The notes under the pieces: model-generated | Database searches by the model: none | The model's input: only the letters and a program-made list of their open reading frames with translations | Told to the model about the DNA's origin: nothing | Shown: positions 33,903 through 43,408 of the stretch, piece by piece | Layout: the number at the start of each line of letters is the position of its first letter | Position numbering within the stretch: position 1 is the stretch's first letter | Position numbers and translations under genes: made by a program | Assembly: GCA_905215695.1 (NCBI GenBank) | Contig: CAJMQN010000006.1 | Coordinates: 1-64,000, forward strand | Length of the DNA: 64,000 nucleotides | Reading direction: 5' to 3' | Source: an uncultured bacterium | GTDB lineage: Bacteria > Bacillota > Clostridia > Christensenellales > HGM11417

Positions 33903-34157
33903 ATGTTATCTACAATTCTGACGTTATTGGCAAGCGATGTCGGCATGAAGGCGATCGGCGCGGCAATCGCGGTGCTCTCGGGCATCGGCGCGGGCGTGGG
34001 CATGGGCATTGCAACGGGCAAAGCGGTGGAGGCAATCGCACGCCAGCCCGAGGCGGAAGGCAAAATTCGCAGCACGCTGATGCTCGGTCTCGCTTTCGCG
34101 GAGACCACCGCGCTCTACGGCTTGGTCATCGCATTCATCGTCGCATTCGTCATTTAA
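33903..34157 (+). CDS. atpE: ATP synthase F0 subunit c
   Basis: The rotor-ring proteolipid, 84 residues, a hairpin of two membrane helices joined by the polar loop ARQPEAEGK. The ion-carrying glutamate is in LAFAETTALYG. The Na+-coordinating Gln of sodium c subunits (GVGQG) is Met here (GVGMG), which favours H+ coupling, though the following Thr keeps this open. I start at ATG 33903 after TGGAGG. Confidence 0.95.
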   Translation: MLSTILTLLASDVGMKAIGAAIAVLSGIGAGVGMGIATGKAVEAIARQPEAEGKIRSTLMLGLAFAETTALYGLVIAFIVAFVI

Positions 34158-34189
34158 CACACCGAAGAACCCTTTGTATTGGAGTCGCT

Positions 34190-34711
34190 ATGAACAAAAT
34201 CACACTCCTGTCCGCAGGAATTTTTGATTTTAATATTTGGAATATGCTCATTTACCTCGCGAACTTCGTCATACTCTTTGTGGCGCTGTATCTCTTGCTG
34301 TTCAAGCCCGTCAAAAAGTTTATGAACAAGCGTCGCGAGGGTCTCGAGAAGGTCTCCGAAGAGAACAAGAAACTTTCCGAAGAGGTCGAGAGCATGAAAG
34401 CGGAGTACGACCACCTGATCGCGGACGCGAAACAGGGGCTTGCCAAAGCCAATGAACAGGCGAAGGCGGTTGCGGAAAAGCGTTCGCAGGAGATTGTCGA
34501 AGAGGCGAACCGTCAGGCGCGGAGCATTATGACCAAGGCAAAAGCGGAGATTGAAAGCGAGAAGGTTCGCGCCGAAAACGAAATCAAGGGTCAGGTGGCG
34601 GAACTCTCGATAGAGGTCGCCCGAAAGATTATCGGCAAGAATATCGACGCAAAGACAAATTCCAAGCTCATCGAGGAATCCCTCGAAAAGTGGTCCCATG
34701 AACAGAATTGA
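34190..34711 (+). CDS. atpF: ATP synthase F0 subunit b
   Basis: The peripheral stalk subunit, 173 residues: one N-terminal membrane helix (about 14-33), then a long charged coiled coil with the family segment VARKIIGKNID near the end. TGGAG precedes the ATG. The complete family length is present, so it is not fused to delta. It overlaps the short atpH by 14 bases. Confidence 0.93.
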   Translation: MNKITLLSAGIFDFNIWNMLIYLANFVILFVALYLLLFKPVKKFMNKRREGLEKVSEENKKLSEEVESMKAEYDHLIADAKQGLAKANEQAKAVAEKRSQEIVEEANRQARSIMTKAKAEIESEKVRAENEIKGQVAELSIEVARKIIGKNIDAKTNSKLIEESLEKWSHEQN

Positions 34712-34910
34712 AGTGCGTTACGGCAGGGAGCTGACTCCCGCGGACCGGAAGAAAATAGAGGCGTTTTTCGGGGCGCGCTACGGCGAATGCGAGTTCGTCT
34801 ATCTTTCCGAGCCCGAACTTATCGGGGGTTTTGTCGCGCAGATCGGCGATGAAATCTACGATGCGTCCGTGTCCTCTAAACTCGGCAAACTCAAGGAGAG
34901 TATCGTTTAG
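34698..34910 (+). CDS. atpH: truncated ATP synthase delta subunit (C-terminal part only)
   Basis: Only 70 residues, against about 175-185 for normal delta. What remains is the conserved C-terminal segment with LIGGFVAQIGDEIYDASVSSKLGKL, the part linked to subunit b. The N-terminal helical domain that caps the alpha subunits is absent. Position between atpF and atpA, overlapping atpF by 14 bases, is the normal place for atpH. No frameshifted remainder is seen upstream because atpF is intact there. The reading frame looks maintained, so this may be a genuine minimal delta. Confidence 0.82.
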   Translation: MNRIEVRYGRELTPADRKKIEAFFGARYGECEFVYLSEPELIGGFVAQIGDEIYDASVSSKLGKLKESIV

Positions 34911-34940
34911 GGAATCGCGGACAACGGAGGTGAAACACAG

Positions 34941-36518
34941 GTGTTGAAAATCAATCTCGAACATATCACGCAGGACTTGAAGGAGAAGATCGAGACCAGC
35001 GATACCGACGTCAAGCAGGCGAACATCGGCAGGATTCTGTTCTGCGGGGACGGCATCGTCAAGATTTCCGGTCTCTCCGCGGTAAAATACAACGAACTTC
35101 TCGAAATAGAGGGGGGCGTGCACGCCATCGCCCTGAACCTCGAGCGCGAAGAAGTCGGCGCGATTGTCCTCGAGGACGAGGACCGAGTCCGCACGGGGCT
35201 CGCGGTGCGCTCCACGGGAAAAATCGTGCAGGTGCCCGTGGGGGAAGAACTTCTCGGCAGAGTGGTGAACCCGCTCGGAAAGCCCATAGACGGCATGGGG
35301 GACATCAAGTCCACGGAGACCCGTCCGGTGGAATATCCCGCGCCCTCGATTATGGACCGGGGCAAGGTGGACGAACCCTTGCAGACGGGCATTCTCGCCA
35401 TCGACGCAATGATTCCCATCGGCAGAGGTCAGCGCGAGCTCATCATCGGCGACCGTCAGTGCGGAAAAACCGCAATCGCCATAGACACGATATTGAATCA
35501 AAGGGGCAAAGACGTCATTTGCGTCTATGTCGCCATCGGACAGAAGGCGTCAACGCTCGCCTCCATTCAGCACATGCTGATTTCCAAGAACGCCATGTCG
35601 CATACGATCATGGTGTGCTCGACGGCGAAGGATTCTGCGCCCCTCCAATATATCGCGCCCTTTGCGGGAAGTGCGATTGCCGAGTATTTCATGTACAAGG
35701 GCAAGGACGTTCTCATTGTCTATGACGACCTCTCCAAGCACGCCGTCGCCTATCGCCAAATCTCTTTGCTTTTGAAGCGTCCGCCCGGAAGAGAGGCATA
35801 TCCCGGCGACGTATTCTATCTGCATTCCCGTCTCCTCGAGCGCGCGGCGAAACTCTCGCCCGAACTCGGCGGCGGCTCGATCACCGCGCTCCCCATCGTC
35901 GAAACCTTGGCGGGGGATATTTCCGCGTACATTCCGACCAATATCATCTCGATTACGGACGGACAGATTTACCTTGAGAACGAGCTTTTCAACTCGGGCG
36001 TGCGACCCGCGGTCAACGTGGGACTTTCGGTCTCCCGTGTGGGCGGCGCGGCGCAGACGCCCGTCATGCGCAAACTCTCGGGCAAACTCCGTATCGACCT
36101 TGCGCAGTACCGCGAACTCGCCATCTTCTCGCAGTTCGCCTCCGACCTCGACAAGGCGACCACGGCAATCCTGTCCCACGGTCAGAAACTCACCGAGCTT
36201 TTAAAGCAGAAACAGTACGTCAACCTCTCCGTCTCGGAGATGTCCGTCCTTCTCTATGTGGTATCCAACAATCTTTTAAAGGACGTGGATTTCCACCGCA
36301 TCGGCGAATTCAAGGAGAGATTCCTCGAATTTATGCACGCGAGCTATCCCAAAGTGTTCGAATCCATCGAACAGAACAAAAAGATAGGGGAAGAGGAGGA
36401 GAAACTCATCGCGAAGGCGGCGGGTTCGTATGCTTCCTATTTTGCGGGAAACAGCGTACACGCGCCCGAGCATGCGCCGGATGAGCACGCGCCCGAATCC
36501 GAAGGGGAGAAGGCGTGA
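34941..36518 (+). CDS. atpA: ATP synthase F1 subunit alpha
   Basis: The non-catalytic nucleotide-binding subunit, 525 residues. Walker A is GDRQCGKT, and the segments RPPGREAYPGDVFYLHSRLL and ALPIVETLAGD are typical. The C-terminus has an unusual short repeat tail HAPEHAPDEHAPESE. The GTG start at 34941 follows GGAGGTG by about ten bases; a TTG three bases on is an alternative. Its N-terminal helix normally binds the delta N-domain that is missing here. Confidence 0.95.
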   Translation: MLKINLEHITQDLKEKIETSDTDVKQANIGRILFCGDGIVKISGLSAVKYNELLEIEGGVHAIALNLEREEVGAIVLEDEDRVRTGLAVRSTGKIVQVPVGEELLGRVVNPLGKPIDGMGDIKSTETRPVEYPAPSIMDRGKVDEPLQTGILAIDAMIPIGRGQRELIIGDRQCGKTAIAIDTILNQRGKDVICVYVAIGQKASTLASIQHMLISKNAMSHTIMVCSTAKDSAPLQYIAPFAGSAIAEYFMYKGKDVLIVYDDLSKHAVAYRQISLLLKRPPGREAYPGDVFYLHSRLLERAAKLSPELGGGSITALPIVETLAGDISAYIPTNIISITDGQIYLENELFNSGVRPAVNVGLSVSRVGGAAQTPVMRKLSGKLRIDLAQYRELAIFSQFASDLDKATTAILSHGQKLTELLKQKQYVNLSVSEMSVLLYVVSNNLLKDVDFHRIGEFKERFLEFMHASYPKVFESIEQNKKIGEEEEKLIAKAAGSYASYFAGNSVHAPEHAPDEHAPESEGEKA

Positions 36519-36519
36519 T

Positions 36520-37395
36520 ATGTTGAGCGTTTCGGATATCAAGCATCGGATCAAGAGCGTGCAGGACACCCGCCAGATCACCAAGGCGATGGAGCTGATT
36601 TCCATCTCCAAGATGCGCAAGGCGACCAAACGCTACGAGAGCAATCTCGTGTATTTCCAAAAGGTCCGTCAGACCATCAAGGATATCCTCACGCACAGCA
36701 AGGATGTACACCATCCCTACATGGTGCATCGGGAGGGCAAGCGCACGGCATATGTCGTCATTGCCGGAGACAAGGGCATGGCGGGCGGATACAACAAGAA
36801 CGTGTTGGAGCGCGCCTGGGCGCACATGCAGACCCGCGCGGATTATGAAAAATACGTGTTCACCATCGGGCAGAAGGCGCGGGAGTTTTTCGAGCGACGG
36901 AACGTGCAGATCGACATCGACTTCCTGCATGCGACCTACGACCCAAAGCTCGCGGACGCGCGCCGGATTACGACGGACATCGTAGAGCTGTACCGCAAGA
37001 ACCTCATGGACGAAGTGCTCGTCGTGTTCACGAAGATGAAGAGCCCCGTGAGTCAGTCGCCCATGATTATCAAACTTCTTCCGCTCGACCTGCACGACCT
37101 TGACGACATCTATCTCGACACGGAATACTCGGGCGAAATCGCCTACGACCCTTCCGCGAAAGCGGTGCTTGACGTACTCGTGCCGCAGTATATCATCGGG
37201 CTCATGTACGCGATGCTCGTGCAGTCGGCGGCGTGCGAGCACAGCGCGCGCATGCTCGCGATGGGCACCGCGAACAAGAACGCGGACGAAATGCTCGAAA
37301 CCCTAAACCTCGACTTCAACAGGGCGCGGCAGTCGGCAATCACGACCTCAATCAACGAGATCAGCGCGGCGTCCATTCTGTTTCAGGGAGAATAA
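36520..37395 (+). CDS. atpG: ATP synthase F1 subunit gamma
   Basis: The central rotor shaft, 291 residues. The N-terminal helix has IKHRIKSVQDTRQITKAMELIS and the C-terminal helix has RQSAITTSINEISAASI. I start at ATG 36520, one base after the atpA stop, with GGGGAG upstream; longer frames upstream overlap atpA and are not credible. Confidence 0.95.
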   Translation: MLSVSDIKHRIKSVQDTRQITKAMELISISKMRKATKRYESNLVYFQKVRQTIKDILTHSKDVHHPYMVHREGKRTAYVVIAGDKGMAGGYNKNVLERAWAHMQTRADYEKYVFTIGQKAREFFERRNVQIDIDFLHATYDPKLADARRITTDIVELYRKNLMDEVLVVFTKMKSPVSQSPMIIKLLPLDLHDLDDIYLDTEYSGEIAYDPSAKAVLDVLVPQYIIGLMYAMLVQSAACEHSARMLAMGTANKNADEMLETLNLDFNRARQSAITTSINEISAASILFQGE

Positions 37396-37404
37396 GGAGT
37401 GCTT

Positions 37405-38790
37405 ATGCAGAATTACGGAGTCATATCGCAGGTCATCGGTCCCGTCATCGACGTGACATTCGAGGAGAACCTGCCAATCATCTATGAGCGTCTTGACGCG
37501 GAGCTCGACGGGCGGGACATCGCCATGGAGGTGCTCCTGCACGTGGACGCAAAGACCTGCCGCTGTATCGCCATGAGCCCGACGGAAGGGCTCTCCCGCG
37601 GACTGAAAGTCCGCGCCTCGGGCAAGCGCATCGAAGTCCCGGTCGGGGACGCCGTGCTCGGCAGAATTCTGAACGTTCTCGGCGAGCCTGTCGATAAGAA
37701 GGGCGAAGTCAAGGGCGACGCCATGTGGAACATTCACCGGAAAGCGCCCGAATTTTACGAACAGAGCAGCACAACGGAAATTTTCGAGACGGGCATCAAA
37801 GTCATCGACCTCTTGGCGCCCTACGCGAAGGGCGGAAAAATCGGGCTCTTCGGGGGCGCGGGCGTGGGCAAGACAGTCCTCATCTTGGAGCTGATTCGGA
37901 ACATCGCCCAGCATCACGGCGGATATTCGATTTTTACGGGCGTGGGGGAGCGCAGCCGCGAGGGCTACGACATGATTTCGGAGATGACCGAATCGGGAGT
38001 CTTGAACAAAACCTCCCTCGTGTTCGGGCAGATGAACGAACCCCCCGGCGCGAGAATGCGCGTCGCCTATACGGGCTTGACGCAGGCGGAATATTTCCGC
38101 GACGTCAAGAAACAGGACGTTCTGCTGTTCATCGACAATATTTTCCGTTTCGTACAGGCGGGCTCCGAGGTCTCTGCGCTCCTCGGCAGAATGCCCTCTG
38201 CGGTAGGGTATCAGCCCACGCTTTCGACGGAAATCGGGCAGTTGCAGGAACGCATCACCTCGACGAAATCGGGTTCTATCACCTCGGTGCAGGCAATCTA
38301 CGTGCCCGCCGACGACCTGACGGATCCCGCGCCCGCGAGTATCTTCACCCACCTCGACGCGACGACGGTGCTCTCCCGTAAAATCGTGGAACTCGGCATC
38401 TATCCCGCCGTCGATCCTTTGGAGTCCTCCTCGCGCATTCTCGACCCGGCGGTCGTGGGCGAAAAACACTACGAGGTCGCCAATGCCGTCAAAGAAATTC
38501 TCCAGAGATACAAGGAATTGCAGGACATCATCGCAATCCTCGGCATGGACGAACTCTCCGAAGAGGACCAAAAGGTCGTGTTCCGTGCCCGCAAGATTCA
38601 GCGTTTTCTGTCCCAGCCCTTCTTTGTCGCGAGCACGTACAGCGGCATGGAGGGCAGATTCGTGCCCCTCGCCAAGACAATCGAGAGTTTTGAGCGTATC
38701 CTTGCGGGGGAGGCGGACGAACTCCCCGAAAACGCCTTCTTCATGGTCGGCGACCTCGACGAGGCGTTTGAGAAGGCAAAGACGCTATGA
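37405..38790 (+). CDS. atpD: ATP synthase F1 subunit beta
   Basis: The catalytic subunit, 461 residues. Walker A GGAGVGKTV, the catalytic GERSREG, and the DELSEEDQ lever region are present. ATG 37405 lies six bases after AAGGAG; the GTG at 37399 overlaps that ribosome binding site. Its stop overlaps the start of atpC. Confidence 0.97.
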   Translation: MQNYGVISQVIGPVIDVTFEENLPIIYERLDAELDGRDIAMEVLLHVDAKTCRCIAMSPTEGLSRGLKVRASGKRIEVPVGDAVLGRILNVLGEPVDKKGEVKGDAMWNIHRKAPEFYEQSSTTEIFETGIKVIDLLAPYAKGGKIGLFGGAGVGKTVLILELIRNIAQHHGGYSIFTGVGERSREGYDMISEMTESGVLNKTSLVFGQMNEPPGARMRVAYTGLTQAEYFRDVKKQDVLLFIDNIFRFVQAGSEVSALLGRMPSAVGYQPTLSTEIGQLQERITSTKSGSITSVQAIYVPADDLTDPAPASIFTHLDATTVLSRKIVELGIYPAVDPLESSSRILDPAVVGEKHYEVANAVKEILQRYKELQDIIAILGMDELSEEDQKVVFRARKIQRFLSQPFFVASTYSGMEGRFVPLAKTIESFERILAGEADELPENAFFMVGDLDEAFEKAKTL

Positions 38791-39194
38791 AGACCTTTTT
38801 CGTGGAGATGATAACCCCGGAACGCATGTTTTTCAAGGGGAACATCGAACAGCTTGTCGTGGAAACCGTTGACGGTTACATGGGGATTCTCGCGGGACAC
38901 GTCCCGACGGTGACCGCGCTGAAACAGGGAGCTATCCGCTTTTTCGCGGACGGAAAGTGGAACGAGGTCGCGAACTCCGCGGGTTTCGTGGAGATTCGCC
39001 CGGACGAAACGATTGTGCTCGCGCAGGCGCTCGAATGGTCTTACGAAATCGACGCGAACCGCGCCCGCGAGGCGGCGGAGCGCGCCGAAGACGTTCTGCG
39101 GCAGGCGCGGAGCAGAAAGGAGTACGAGCTGTCCAAAGCGTCACTTGCGCGCGCGTTTGCAAGATTGCGCGTAAAATCCCACTATCACGAATAG
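38787..39194 (+). CDS. atpC: ATP synthase F1 subunit epsilon
   Basis: A 135-residue rotor subunit with the N-terminal beta sandwich (GYMGILAGHVPTVTALK) and a C-terminal two-helix region that can inhibit ATP hydrolysis. ATGA overlap with atpD. It ends the operon; no clear terminator is seen before the hydratase gene 62 bases on. Confidence 0.94.
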   Translation: MKTFFVEMITPERMFFKGNIEQLVVETVDGYMGILAGHVPTVTALKQGAIRFFADGKWNEVANSAGFVEIRPDETIVLAQALEWSYEIDANRAREAAERAEDVLRQARSRKEYELSKASLARAFARLRVKSHYHE

Positions 39195-39256
39195 AATATA
39201 GTACAAGCGATCCTCCGCCCAAGCAAAGCGGATAAAAAACACAAGAGGAGTAGAGT

Positions 39257-41536
39257 ATGAAACTGACCAGCGGCAAAGCGGTGTTTTTGGACAACGAACA
39301 GCTTTTCTGTTTTGAACCCAAGGATGACATTTCCGTCATTGGGAACGCCTTACCGAAAACTTTTACCCCCCCCGAACTTGCGAACGCCTACAAGGGCACG
39401 ATGGCGTACCAGATTCTGTCCGCGCACAACGTCTCGGGCGACGAGAAAAATCTCCGCCTGAAATCCGACGCGCTGACCTCCCACGACATCACCTACGTAG
39501 GTATTATCCAGACCGCCCGGGCGAGCGGACTGAAGGAGTTTCCCGTGCCCTACGTGATGACCAACTGCCACAACAGTCTGTGCGCGGTCGGGGGCACAAT
39601 CAATGAGGACGACCACCTCTTCGGGCACTCCGCGGCTGAGAAGTACGGCGGAATCTACGTGCCCGCGCATATCGCGGTCATTCACTCCTACATGCGGGAG
39701 ATGATGGCGGGGTGCGGCAAGATGATTCTCGGCTCGGACAGCCACACGCGCTACGGCGCGCTCGGCACGATGGCGGTGGGCGAGGGCGGTCCCGAAATCG
39801 TAAAACAGCTCCTCTCCAAGACCTATGACATCTCTTACCCGCAGGTCATCGCGGTCAAGCTGACCGGAAAGGTCGGGCACGGCGTCGGTCCGCAGGACGT
39901 TGCGCTCGCCATCATCGGCGAAGTGTTCTCAAAGGGCTTTGTCAAGAACAAAGTTCTCGAGTTCATCGGCGACGGCGTAAAGAACCTGACCGCGGACTTC
40001 CGCTGCGGCATCGACGTAATGACGACGGAGACCGCCTGCCTGTCCTCGATCTGGACGACGGACGAGACCATCCGCGAGTACTATAAGACCTTCGGCAGGG
40101 AAGAGGACTACCGCGAGCTCAAGCCCGCGCCTCTCGCGCTGTACGACGGCGCAATCGAAGTGGATCTCTCCGAAATCCAGCCCATGATCGCGATGCCCTT
40201 CCACCCCTCGAACGTCTATCCCCTCAAAACGGTCATCGAAAACCCGAAGGACGTCCTGCGCGAGGTGGAGAAGAACGCCTCCAAACAGCTCGACAGCGGT
40301 GTGCTGAAACTGACCGACAAGGTGGAGAAGGGACGTCTGCGCGTCTCGCAGGGCATTATTGCGGGGTGTGCGGGCGGCACTTTCGAAAACCTTGCGACGG
40401 CGGCGAACATTCTCGCGTCCAAATCCTGCGGCGCGGGAGACTTTTCCTTAAGCGTCTATCCGGGCAGTCAGCCCATCTACCTCGACCTCGTCAAAAAGGG
40501 TATCGTGGGCACACTCGCGGAGGCGGGCGCGGTGGTCAAGACGGCGTTCTGCGGTCCGTGCTTCGGCGCGGGGGACGTGCCGGCGAACAACGCGCTCTCC
40601 ATCCGGCATACGACCCGAAACTTCCCCAACCGCGAGGGCTCCAAGCCCGGACAGGGACAGATTGCCTCCGTCGCGCTCATGGACGCGCGGAGCATCGCGG
40701 CGACCGCGGCAAACGGCGGTATCCTGACCTCGGCGGCGGATTACGAGTACGACGAGCGCGTGCCCGAATTCACCTTCGACGACAAGATTTATCGGAACCG
40801 CGTCTATAACGGTTTCGGAAAGCCCGCGGATACCCCCTTGAAATTCGGTCCCAATATCGCGGATTGGCCGAAGATGATTCCGCTGACCAAGAATATTCTT
40901 TTAAAATTCGCGAGCGCCATCTACGACCCGGTCACGACGACGGACGAACTGATTCCCTCGGGGGAGACCTCTTCCTACCGCTCCAACCCCTTGAAACTTG
41001 CCGAATTTACCCTTTCCCGCAAAGACCCGTCCTATGTGCGCCGCGCAAAGTCGGTGCAGGCGGACGAGCTCGCGCGCAGGGAGACGGGTTGGCCGGAGAG
41101 CTATCTCGAAATTCTCTCAAACTTCGGCGACGCGGAGACCCTCAAGGACGAGACCTCGCTCGGGAGCGCGATTTTTGCGATTAAGCCCGGCGACGGGTCG
41201 GCGCGCGAACAGGCGGCGTCCTGCCAGCGCGTACTCGGCGGTCTCGCCAACGTGTGCAACGAGTACGCGACCAAGCGTTACCGTTCCAACCTCATCAACT
41301 GGGGCATGATTCCCTTCGTGAGCGAATTTTCGGACTTCGAGGAGGGGGACTACGTGTTCGTAGAGAACATTGCGGACGCGATAGAAAAGGGCAAAAACGA
41401 GATTCGCGCCAAGCACCTGCGCAAGGGTGTGGTGACGGAAATCGCGCTCAAGGTCGATTATCTGACCGAGGACGAACGAGAGATTATTCTCTCGGGCTGT
41501 CTCATCAACTACTACGCGAAACAGCTTACAAAATAG
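39257..41536 (+). CDS. aconitase-family hydratase
   Basis: A 759-residue [4Fe-4S] hydro-lyase of the aconitase superfamily, closest in length and character to the uncharacterised YbhJ-type hydratases rather than classical AcnA/AcnB. Cluster cysteines are in IIAGCAGGTF and FCGPCFGAGD; the substrate region LGSDSHTRYGALGTMAVGEGG is conserved, and the C-terminal swivel domain is included. GAGGAG precedes the ATG. The family is clear; the acid it hydrates is not, and no citrate synthase or isocitrate dehydrogenase lies nearby. Confidence 0.85.
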   Translation: MKLTSGKAVFLDNEQLFCFEPKDDISVIGNALPKTFTPPELANAYKGTMAYQILSAHNVSGDEKNLRLKSDALTSHDITYVGIIQTARASGLKEFPVPYVMTNCHNSLCAVGGTINEDDHLFGHSAAEKYGGIYVPAHIAVIHSYMREMMAGCGKMILGSDSHTRYGALGTMAVGEGGPEIVKQLLSKTYDISYPQVIAVKLTGKVGHGVGPQDVALAIIGEVFSKGFVKNKVLEFIGDGVKNLTADFRCGIDVMTTETACLSSIWTTDETIREYYKTFGREEDYRELKPAPLALYDGAIEVDLSEIQPMIAMPFHPSNVYPLKTVIENPKDVLREVEKNASKQLDSGVLKLTDKVEKGRLRVSQGIIAGCAGGTFENLATAANILASKSCGAGDFSLSVYPGSQPIYLDLVKKGIVGTLAEAGAVVKTAFCGPCFGAGDVPANNALSIRHTTRNFPNREGSKPGQGQIASVALMDARSIAATAANGGILTSAADYEYDERVPEFTFDDKIYRNRVYNGFGKPADTPLKFGPNIADWPKMIPLTKNILLKFASAIYDPVTTTDELIPSGETSSYRSNPLKLAEFTLSRKDPSYVRRAKSVQADELARRETGWPESYLEILSNFGDAETLKDETSLGSAIFAIKPGDGSAREQAASCQRVLGGLANVCNEYATKRYRSNLINWGMIPFVSEFSDFEEGDYVFVENIADAIEKGKNEIRAKHLRKGVVTEIALKVDYLTEDEREIILSGCLINYYAKQLTK

Positions 41537-41539
41537 GAA

Positions 41540-41567
41540 CGAGCCGCCCCGAAGGGCGGCTCGTTTT
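41540..41567. terminator. terminator between the hydratase and araC-like genes
   Basis: GAGCCGCCC (41541-41549) pairs with GGGCGGCTC (41554-41562), then GTTTT on plus. Confidence 0.8.
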
Positions 41568-42453
41568 AACATTTGACGGATACGCGGTACTCCGAAGGAC
41601 TCATTCCCGTGCGGAGCTTGAAGAGGCGGGAGAAGTAGTGCACCGAGGAGAATCCGAGCTCCTCCGAAATCTCCGTAAAGTTGAGGACGTGCTCTCGGAT
41701 GAGTTCCTTGGCGCGCCGCAGCTTGCGGTCGTTATAACAGTCGATTACACCCCGCCGCGCGTAGAGGGAGAAGAGCTTTTTGAGCGCGCTCTCGCTCATG
41801 GAGAAAGCCTCCGCGAAATCCCGCACCCCGAGTTTTTTGTCGAGATTGCGGTCCATGTAGCCGAGCACCCGCCTGATCTCCTCGGGATAGTCCTCCTCGT
41901 CCATCGCTCCGACGCTCCGCGACTCCCTGCGGATACTCTGCTCGTTGCGGCGGGAGAGCGCGACAAGGAACTGTTCGAGCAGGTTGAAGGTCATCTGCCG
42001 CGCGCCGAAGGGGGCGTCCTCCCGTTCCCGCATGCCCATGACGGGCGGGCGCGGGGTGAGGGGAGCGAACGCGGAAAGCCCCTCCCGAAGCATGGCGGAG
42101 AGAATCTTTCGCTCCTCGCCGTTGAGCTTGAAAATCTTGTCCTCAAAGTATTTCATGGCGCGGGAGGTGCAGACGAAGGAGACGACGCTGATATTCGGGG
42201 CGGAAAGCCCCCGCGCCTCCAGCCTGTGGAACTCGTTGGGTTTATGAAAGACCATTTCACCCCCCTGCAAGAGAAATTCCCTGCCGTCGGCGGTGAAGAT
42301 CATAGAGCCCTTGTCGATATAGGCGAACTCCCAAAAATCGTGGGACTCTCCCGCGAATACGAAATCGGGCGCGTACTCCATGTAGAGGACGGTGACGATT
42401 TTGGAGACGGAAATGCTCCTTCTGTTTTCCTGTTTGACAAATTCATCGGACAT
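41566..42453 (-). CDS. AraC-family transcriptional regulator
   Basis: A 295-residue regulator: an N-terminal cupin sensing domain (SHDFWEFAYIDKGSMIF, LQGGEMVFHKPNEFH) and a C-terminal double helix-turn-helix (FAEAFSMSESALKKLFS; ISEELGFSSVHYFSRLFK). I start at ATG 42453; AGGA lies about nine bases upstream. It is divergent from a sugar isomerase and two oxidoreductases, and an inverted repeat sits between them, so it probably activates that module in response to a sugar-like ligand. Confidence 0.9.
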   Translation of the reverse strand: MSDEFVKQENRRSISVSKIVTVLYMEYAPDFVFAGESHDFWEFAYIDKGSMIFTADGREFLLQGGEMVFHKPNEFHRLEARGLSAPNISVVSFVCTSRAMKYFEDKIFKLNGEERKILSAMLREGLSAFAPLTPRPPVMGMREREDAPFGARQMTFNLLEQFLVALSRRNEQSIRRESRSVGAMDEEDYPEEIRRVLGYMDRNLDKKLGVRDFAEAFSMSESALKKLFSLYARRGVIDCYNDRKLRRAKELIREHVLNFTEISEELGFSSVHYFSRLFKLRTGMSPSEYRVSVKC

Positions 42454-42467
42454 ATTCAAATCCTCGG

Positions 42468-42530
42468 GAACGATCGTGCAAAAAACAGGTGCGATCGTTC
42501 AAATACTTTTGGGCGGTTTTAGTGTATCAT
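42468..42530 (+). promoter_or_regulatory. candidate AraC operator and dependent promoter
   Basis: GAACGATCG (42468-42476) and CGATCGTTC (42492-42500) form an inverted repeat. TATCAT at 42525-42530 is a -10 with no good -35, as expected of an activator-dependent promoter. Confidence 0.6.
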
Positions 42531-42567
42531 AGAACCATCGGAAGGTCAACCTTCGGGAGGAATATTT

Positions 42568-43407
42568 ATGAAAAAAGGAATCAGTATTTGGAGCTTTGCG
42601 GGGGGCACCCTCGCGGAAAATTTCCGTCTTGCGAAGGCGGCGGGATTCGAGGGCGTAGAGGTCGCGCTCGCGGAGGACGGGGAAATCAATTTATCTTCGA
42701 CCGAAGCGGACATGGAGAAAGTGAAAGCGTCGGCGGACGCGGCGGGAATCTCGCTGTACTCGGTGGCGAGCGGACTGTATTGGCAGTACTCGCTGACCTC
42801 GGACGATCCCGCCCTGCGGGAGAAGGCGAAATCCTGCGTTCGGAAACAGCTCGAAGTCGCGTCCTGGCTCGGCTGCGACACGATTTTGGTCGTGCCCGGC
42901 GCGGTGTCGGTCTCCTTTGCGCCCGAGCTCGGCGTGGTGGACTATGCGGCGGCATACGACCGCTCCCTCGAGGCGTTTCGGGAGCTGAAAGAGGACGCGG
43001 AGCGCCTGAAGGTCTCCATCGGTCTCGAAAACGTATGGAACAACTTTTTGCTCTCGCCCCTTGAAATGCGCGACTTCATCGACAAAATCGGGAGCGAATA
43101 CGTGGGGAGCTACTTCGACGTGGGAAACGTCTTATATACGGGTTATCCCGAGCAGTGGGCGAAGATTCTCGGCAAGCGCATCAAGAAGGTGCACTTCAAG
43201 GACTACCGCCGCGCGGTGGGAAGTCTTGACGGGTTCGTGGACCTCTTGTCGGGGGAAGTGAATTGGAAGGCTGTGACCGCGGCGCTCGCGGAAGTCGGGT
43301 ACGACGGCTGGGCGACGGGAGAAATGCTCCCGCCCTACGCGCAGTATCCCGAGACGATTTTGTGGAATACGTCCAAAGCAATGGACAAAATTTTAGGGAG
43401 GTGCTAA
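42568..43407 (+). CDS. sugar phosphate isomerase/epimerase family protein
   Basis: A 279-residue TIM-barrel protein of the xylose-isomerase-like superfamily (IolE, tagatose epimerase and relatives). Metal-binding segments are IGLENVWNNFLLS, SYFDVGNV and KKVHFKDY, with a late GEMLPP. Strong GGGAGGA precedes the ATG. It is first in an operon with two Gfo/Idh/MocA oxidoreductases, suggesting isomerisation or epimerisation of a sugar, inositol or their oxidised form. Confidence 0.88.
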   Translation: MKKGISIWSFAGGTLAENFRLAKAAGFEGVEVALAEDGEINLSSTEADMEKVKASADAAGISLYSVASGLYWQYSLTSDDPALREKAKSCVRKQLEVASWLGCDTILVVPGAVSVSFAPELGVVDYAAAYDRSLEAFRELKEDAERLKVSIGLENVWNNFLLSPLEMRDFIDKIGSEYVGSYFDVGNVLYTGYPEQWAKILGKRIKKVHFKDYRRAVGSLDGFVDLLSGEVNWKAVTAALAEVGYDGWATGEMLPPYAQYPETILWNTSKAMDKILGRC

Positions 43408-43408
43408 A

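Noticed and set aside
37348..38571. 407-codon antisense frame over atpD
   Set aside because: atpD is unambiguous; the antisense frame is a GC-codon artefact.
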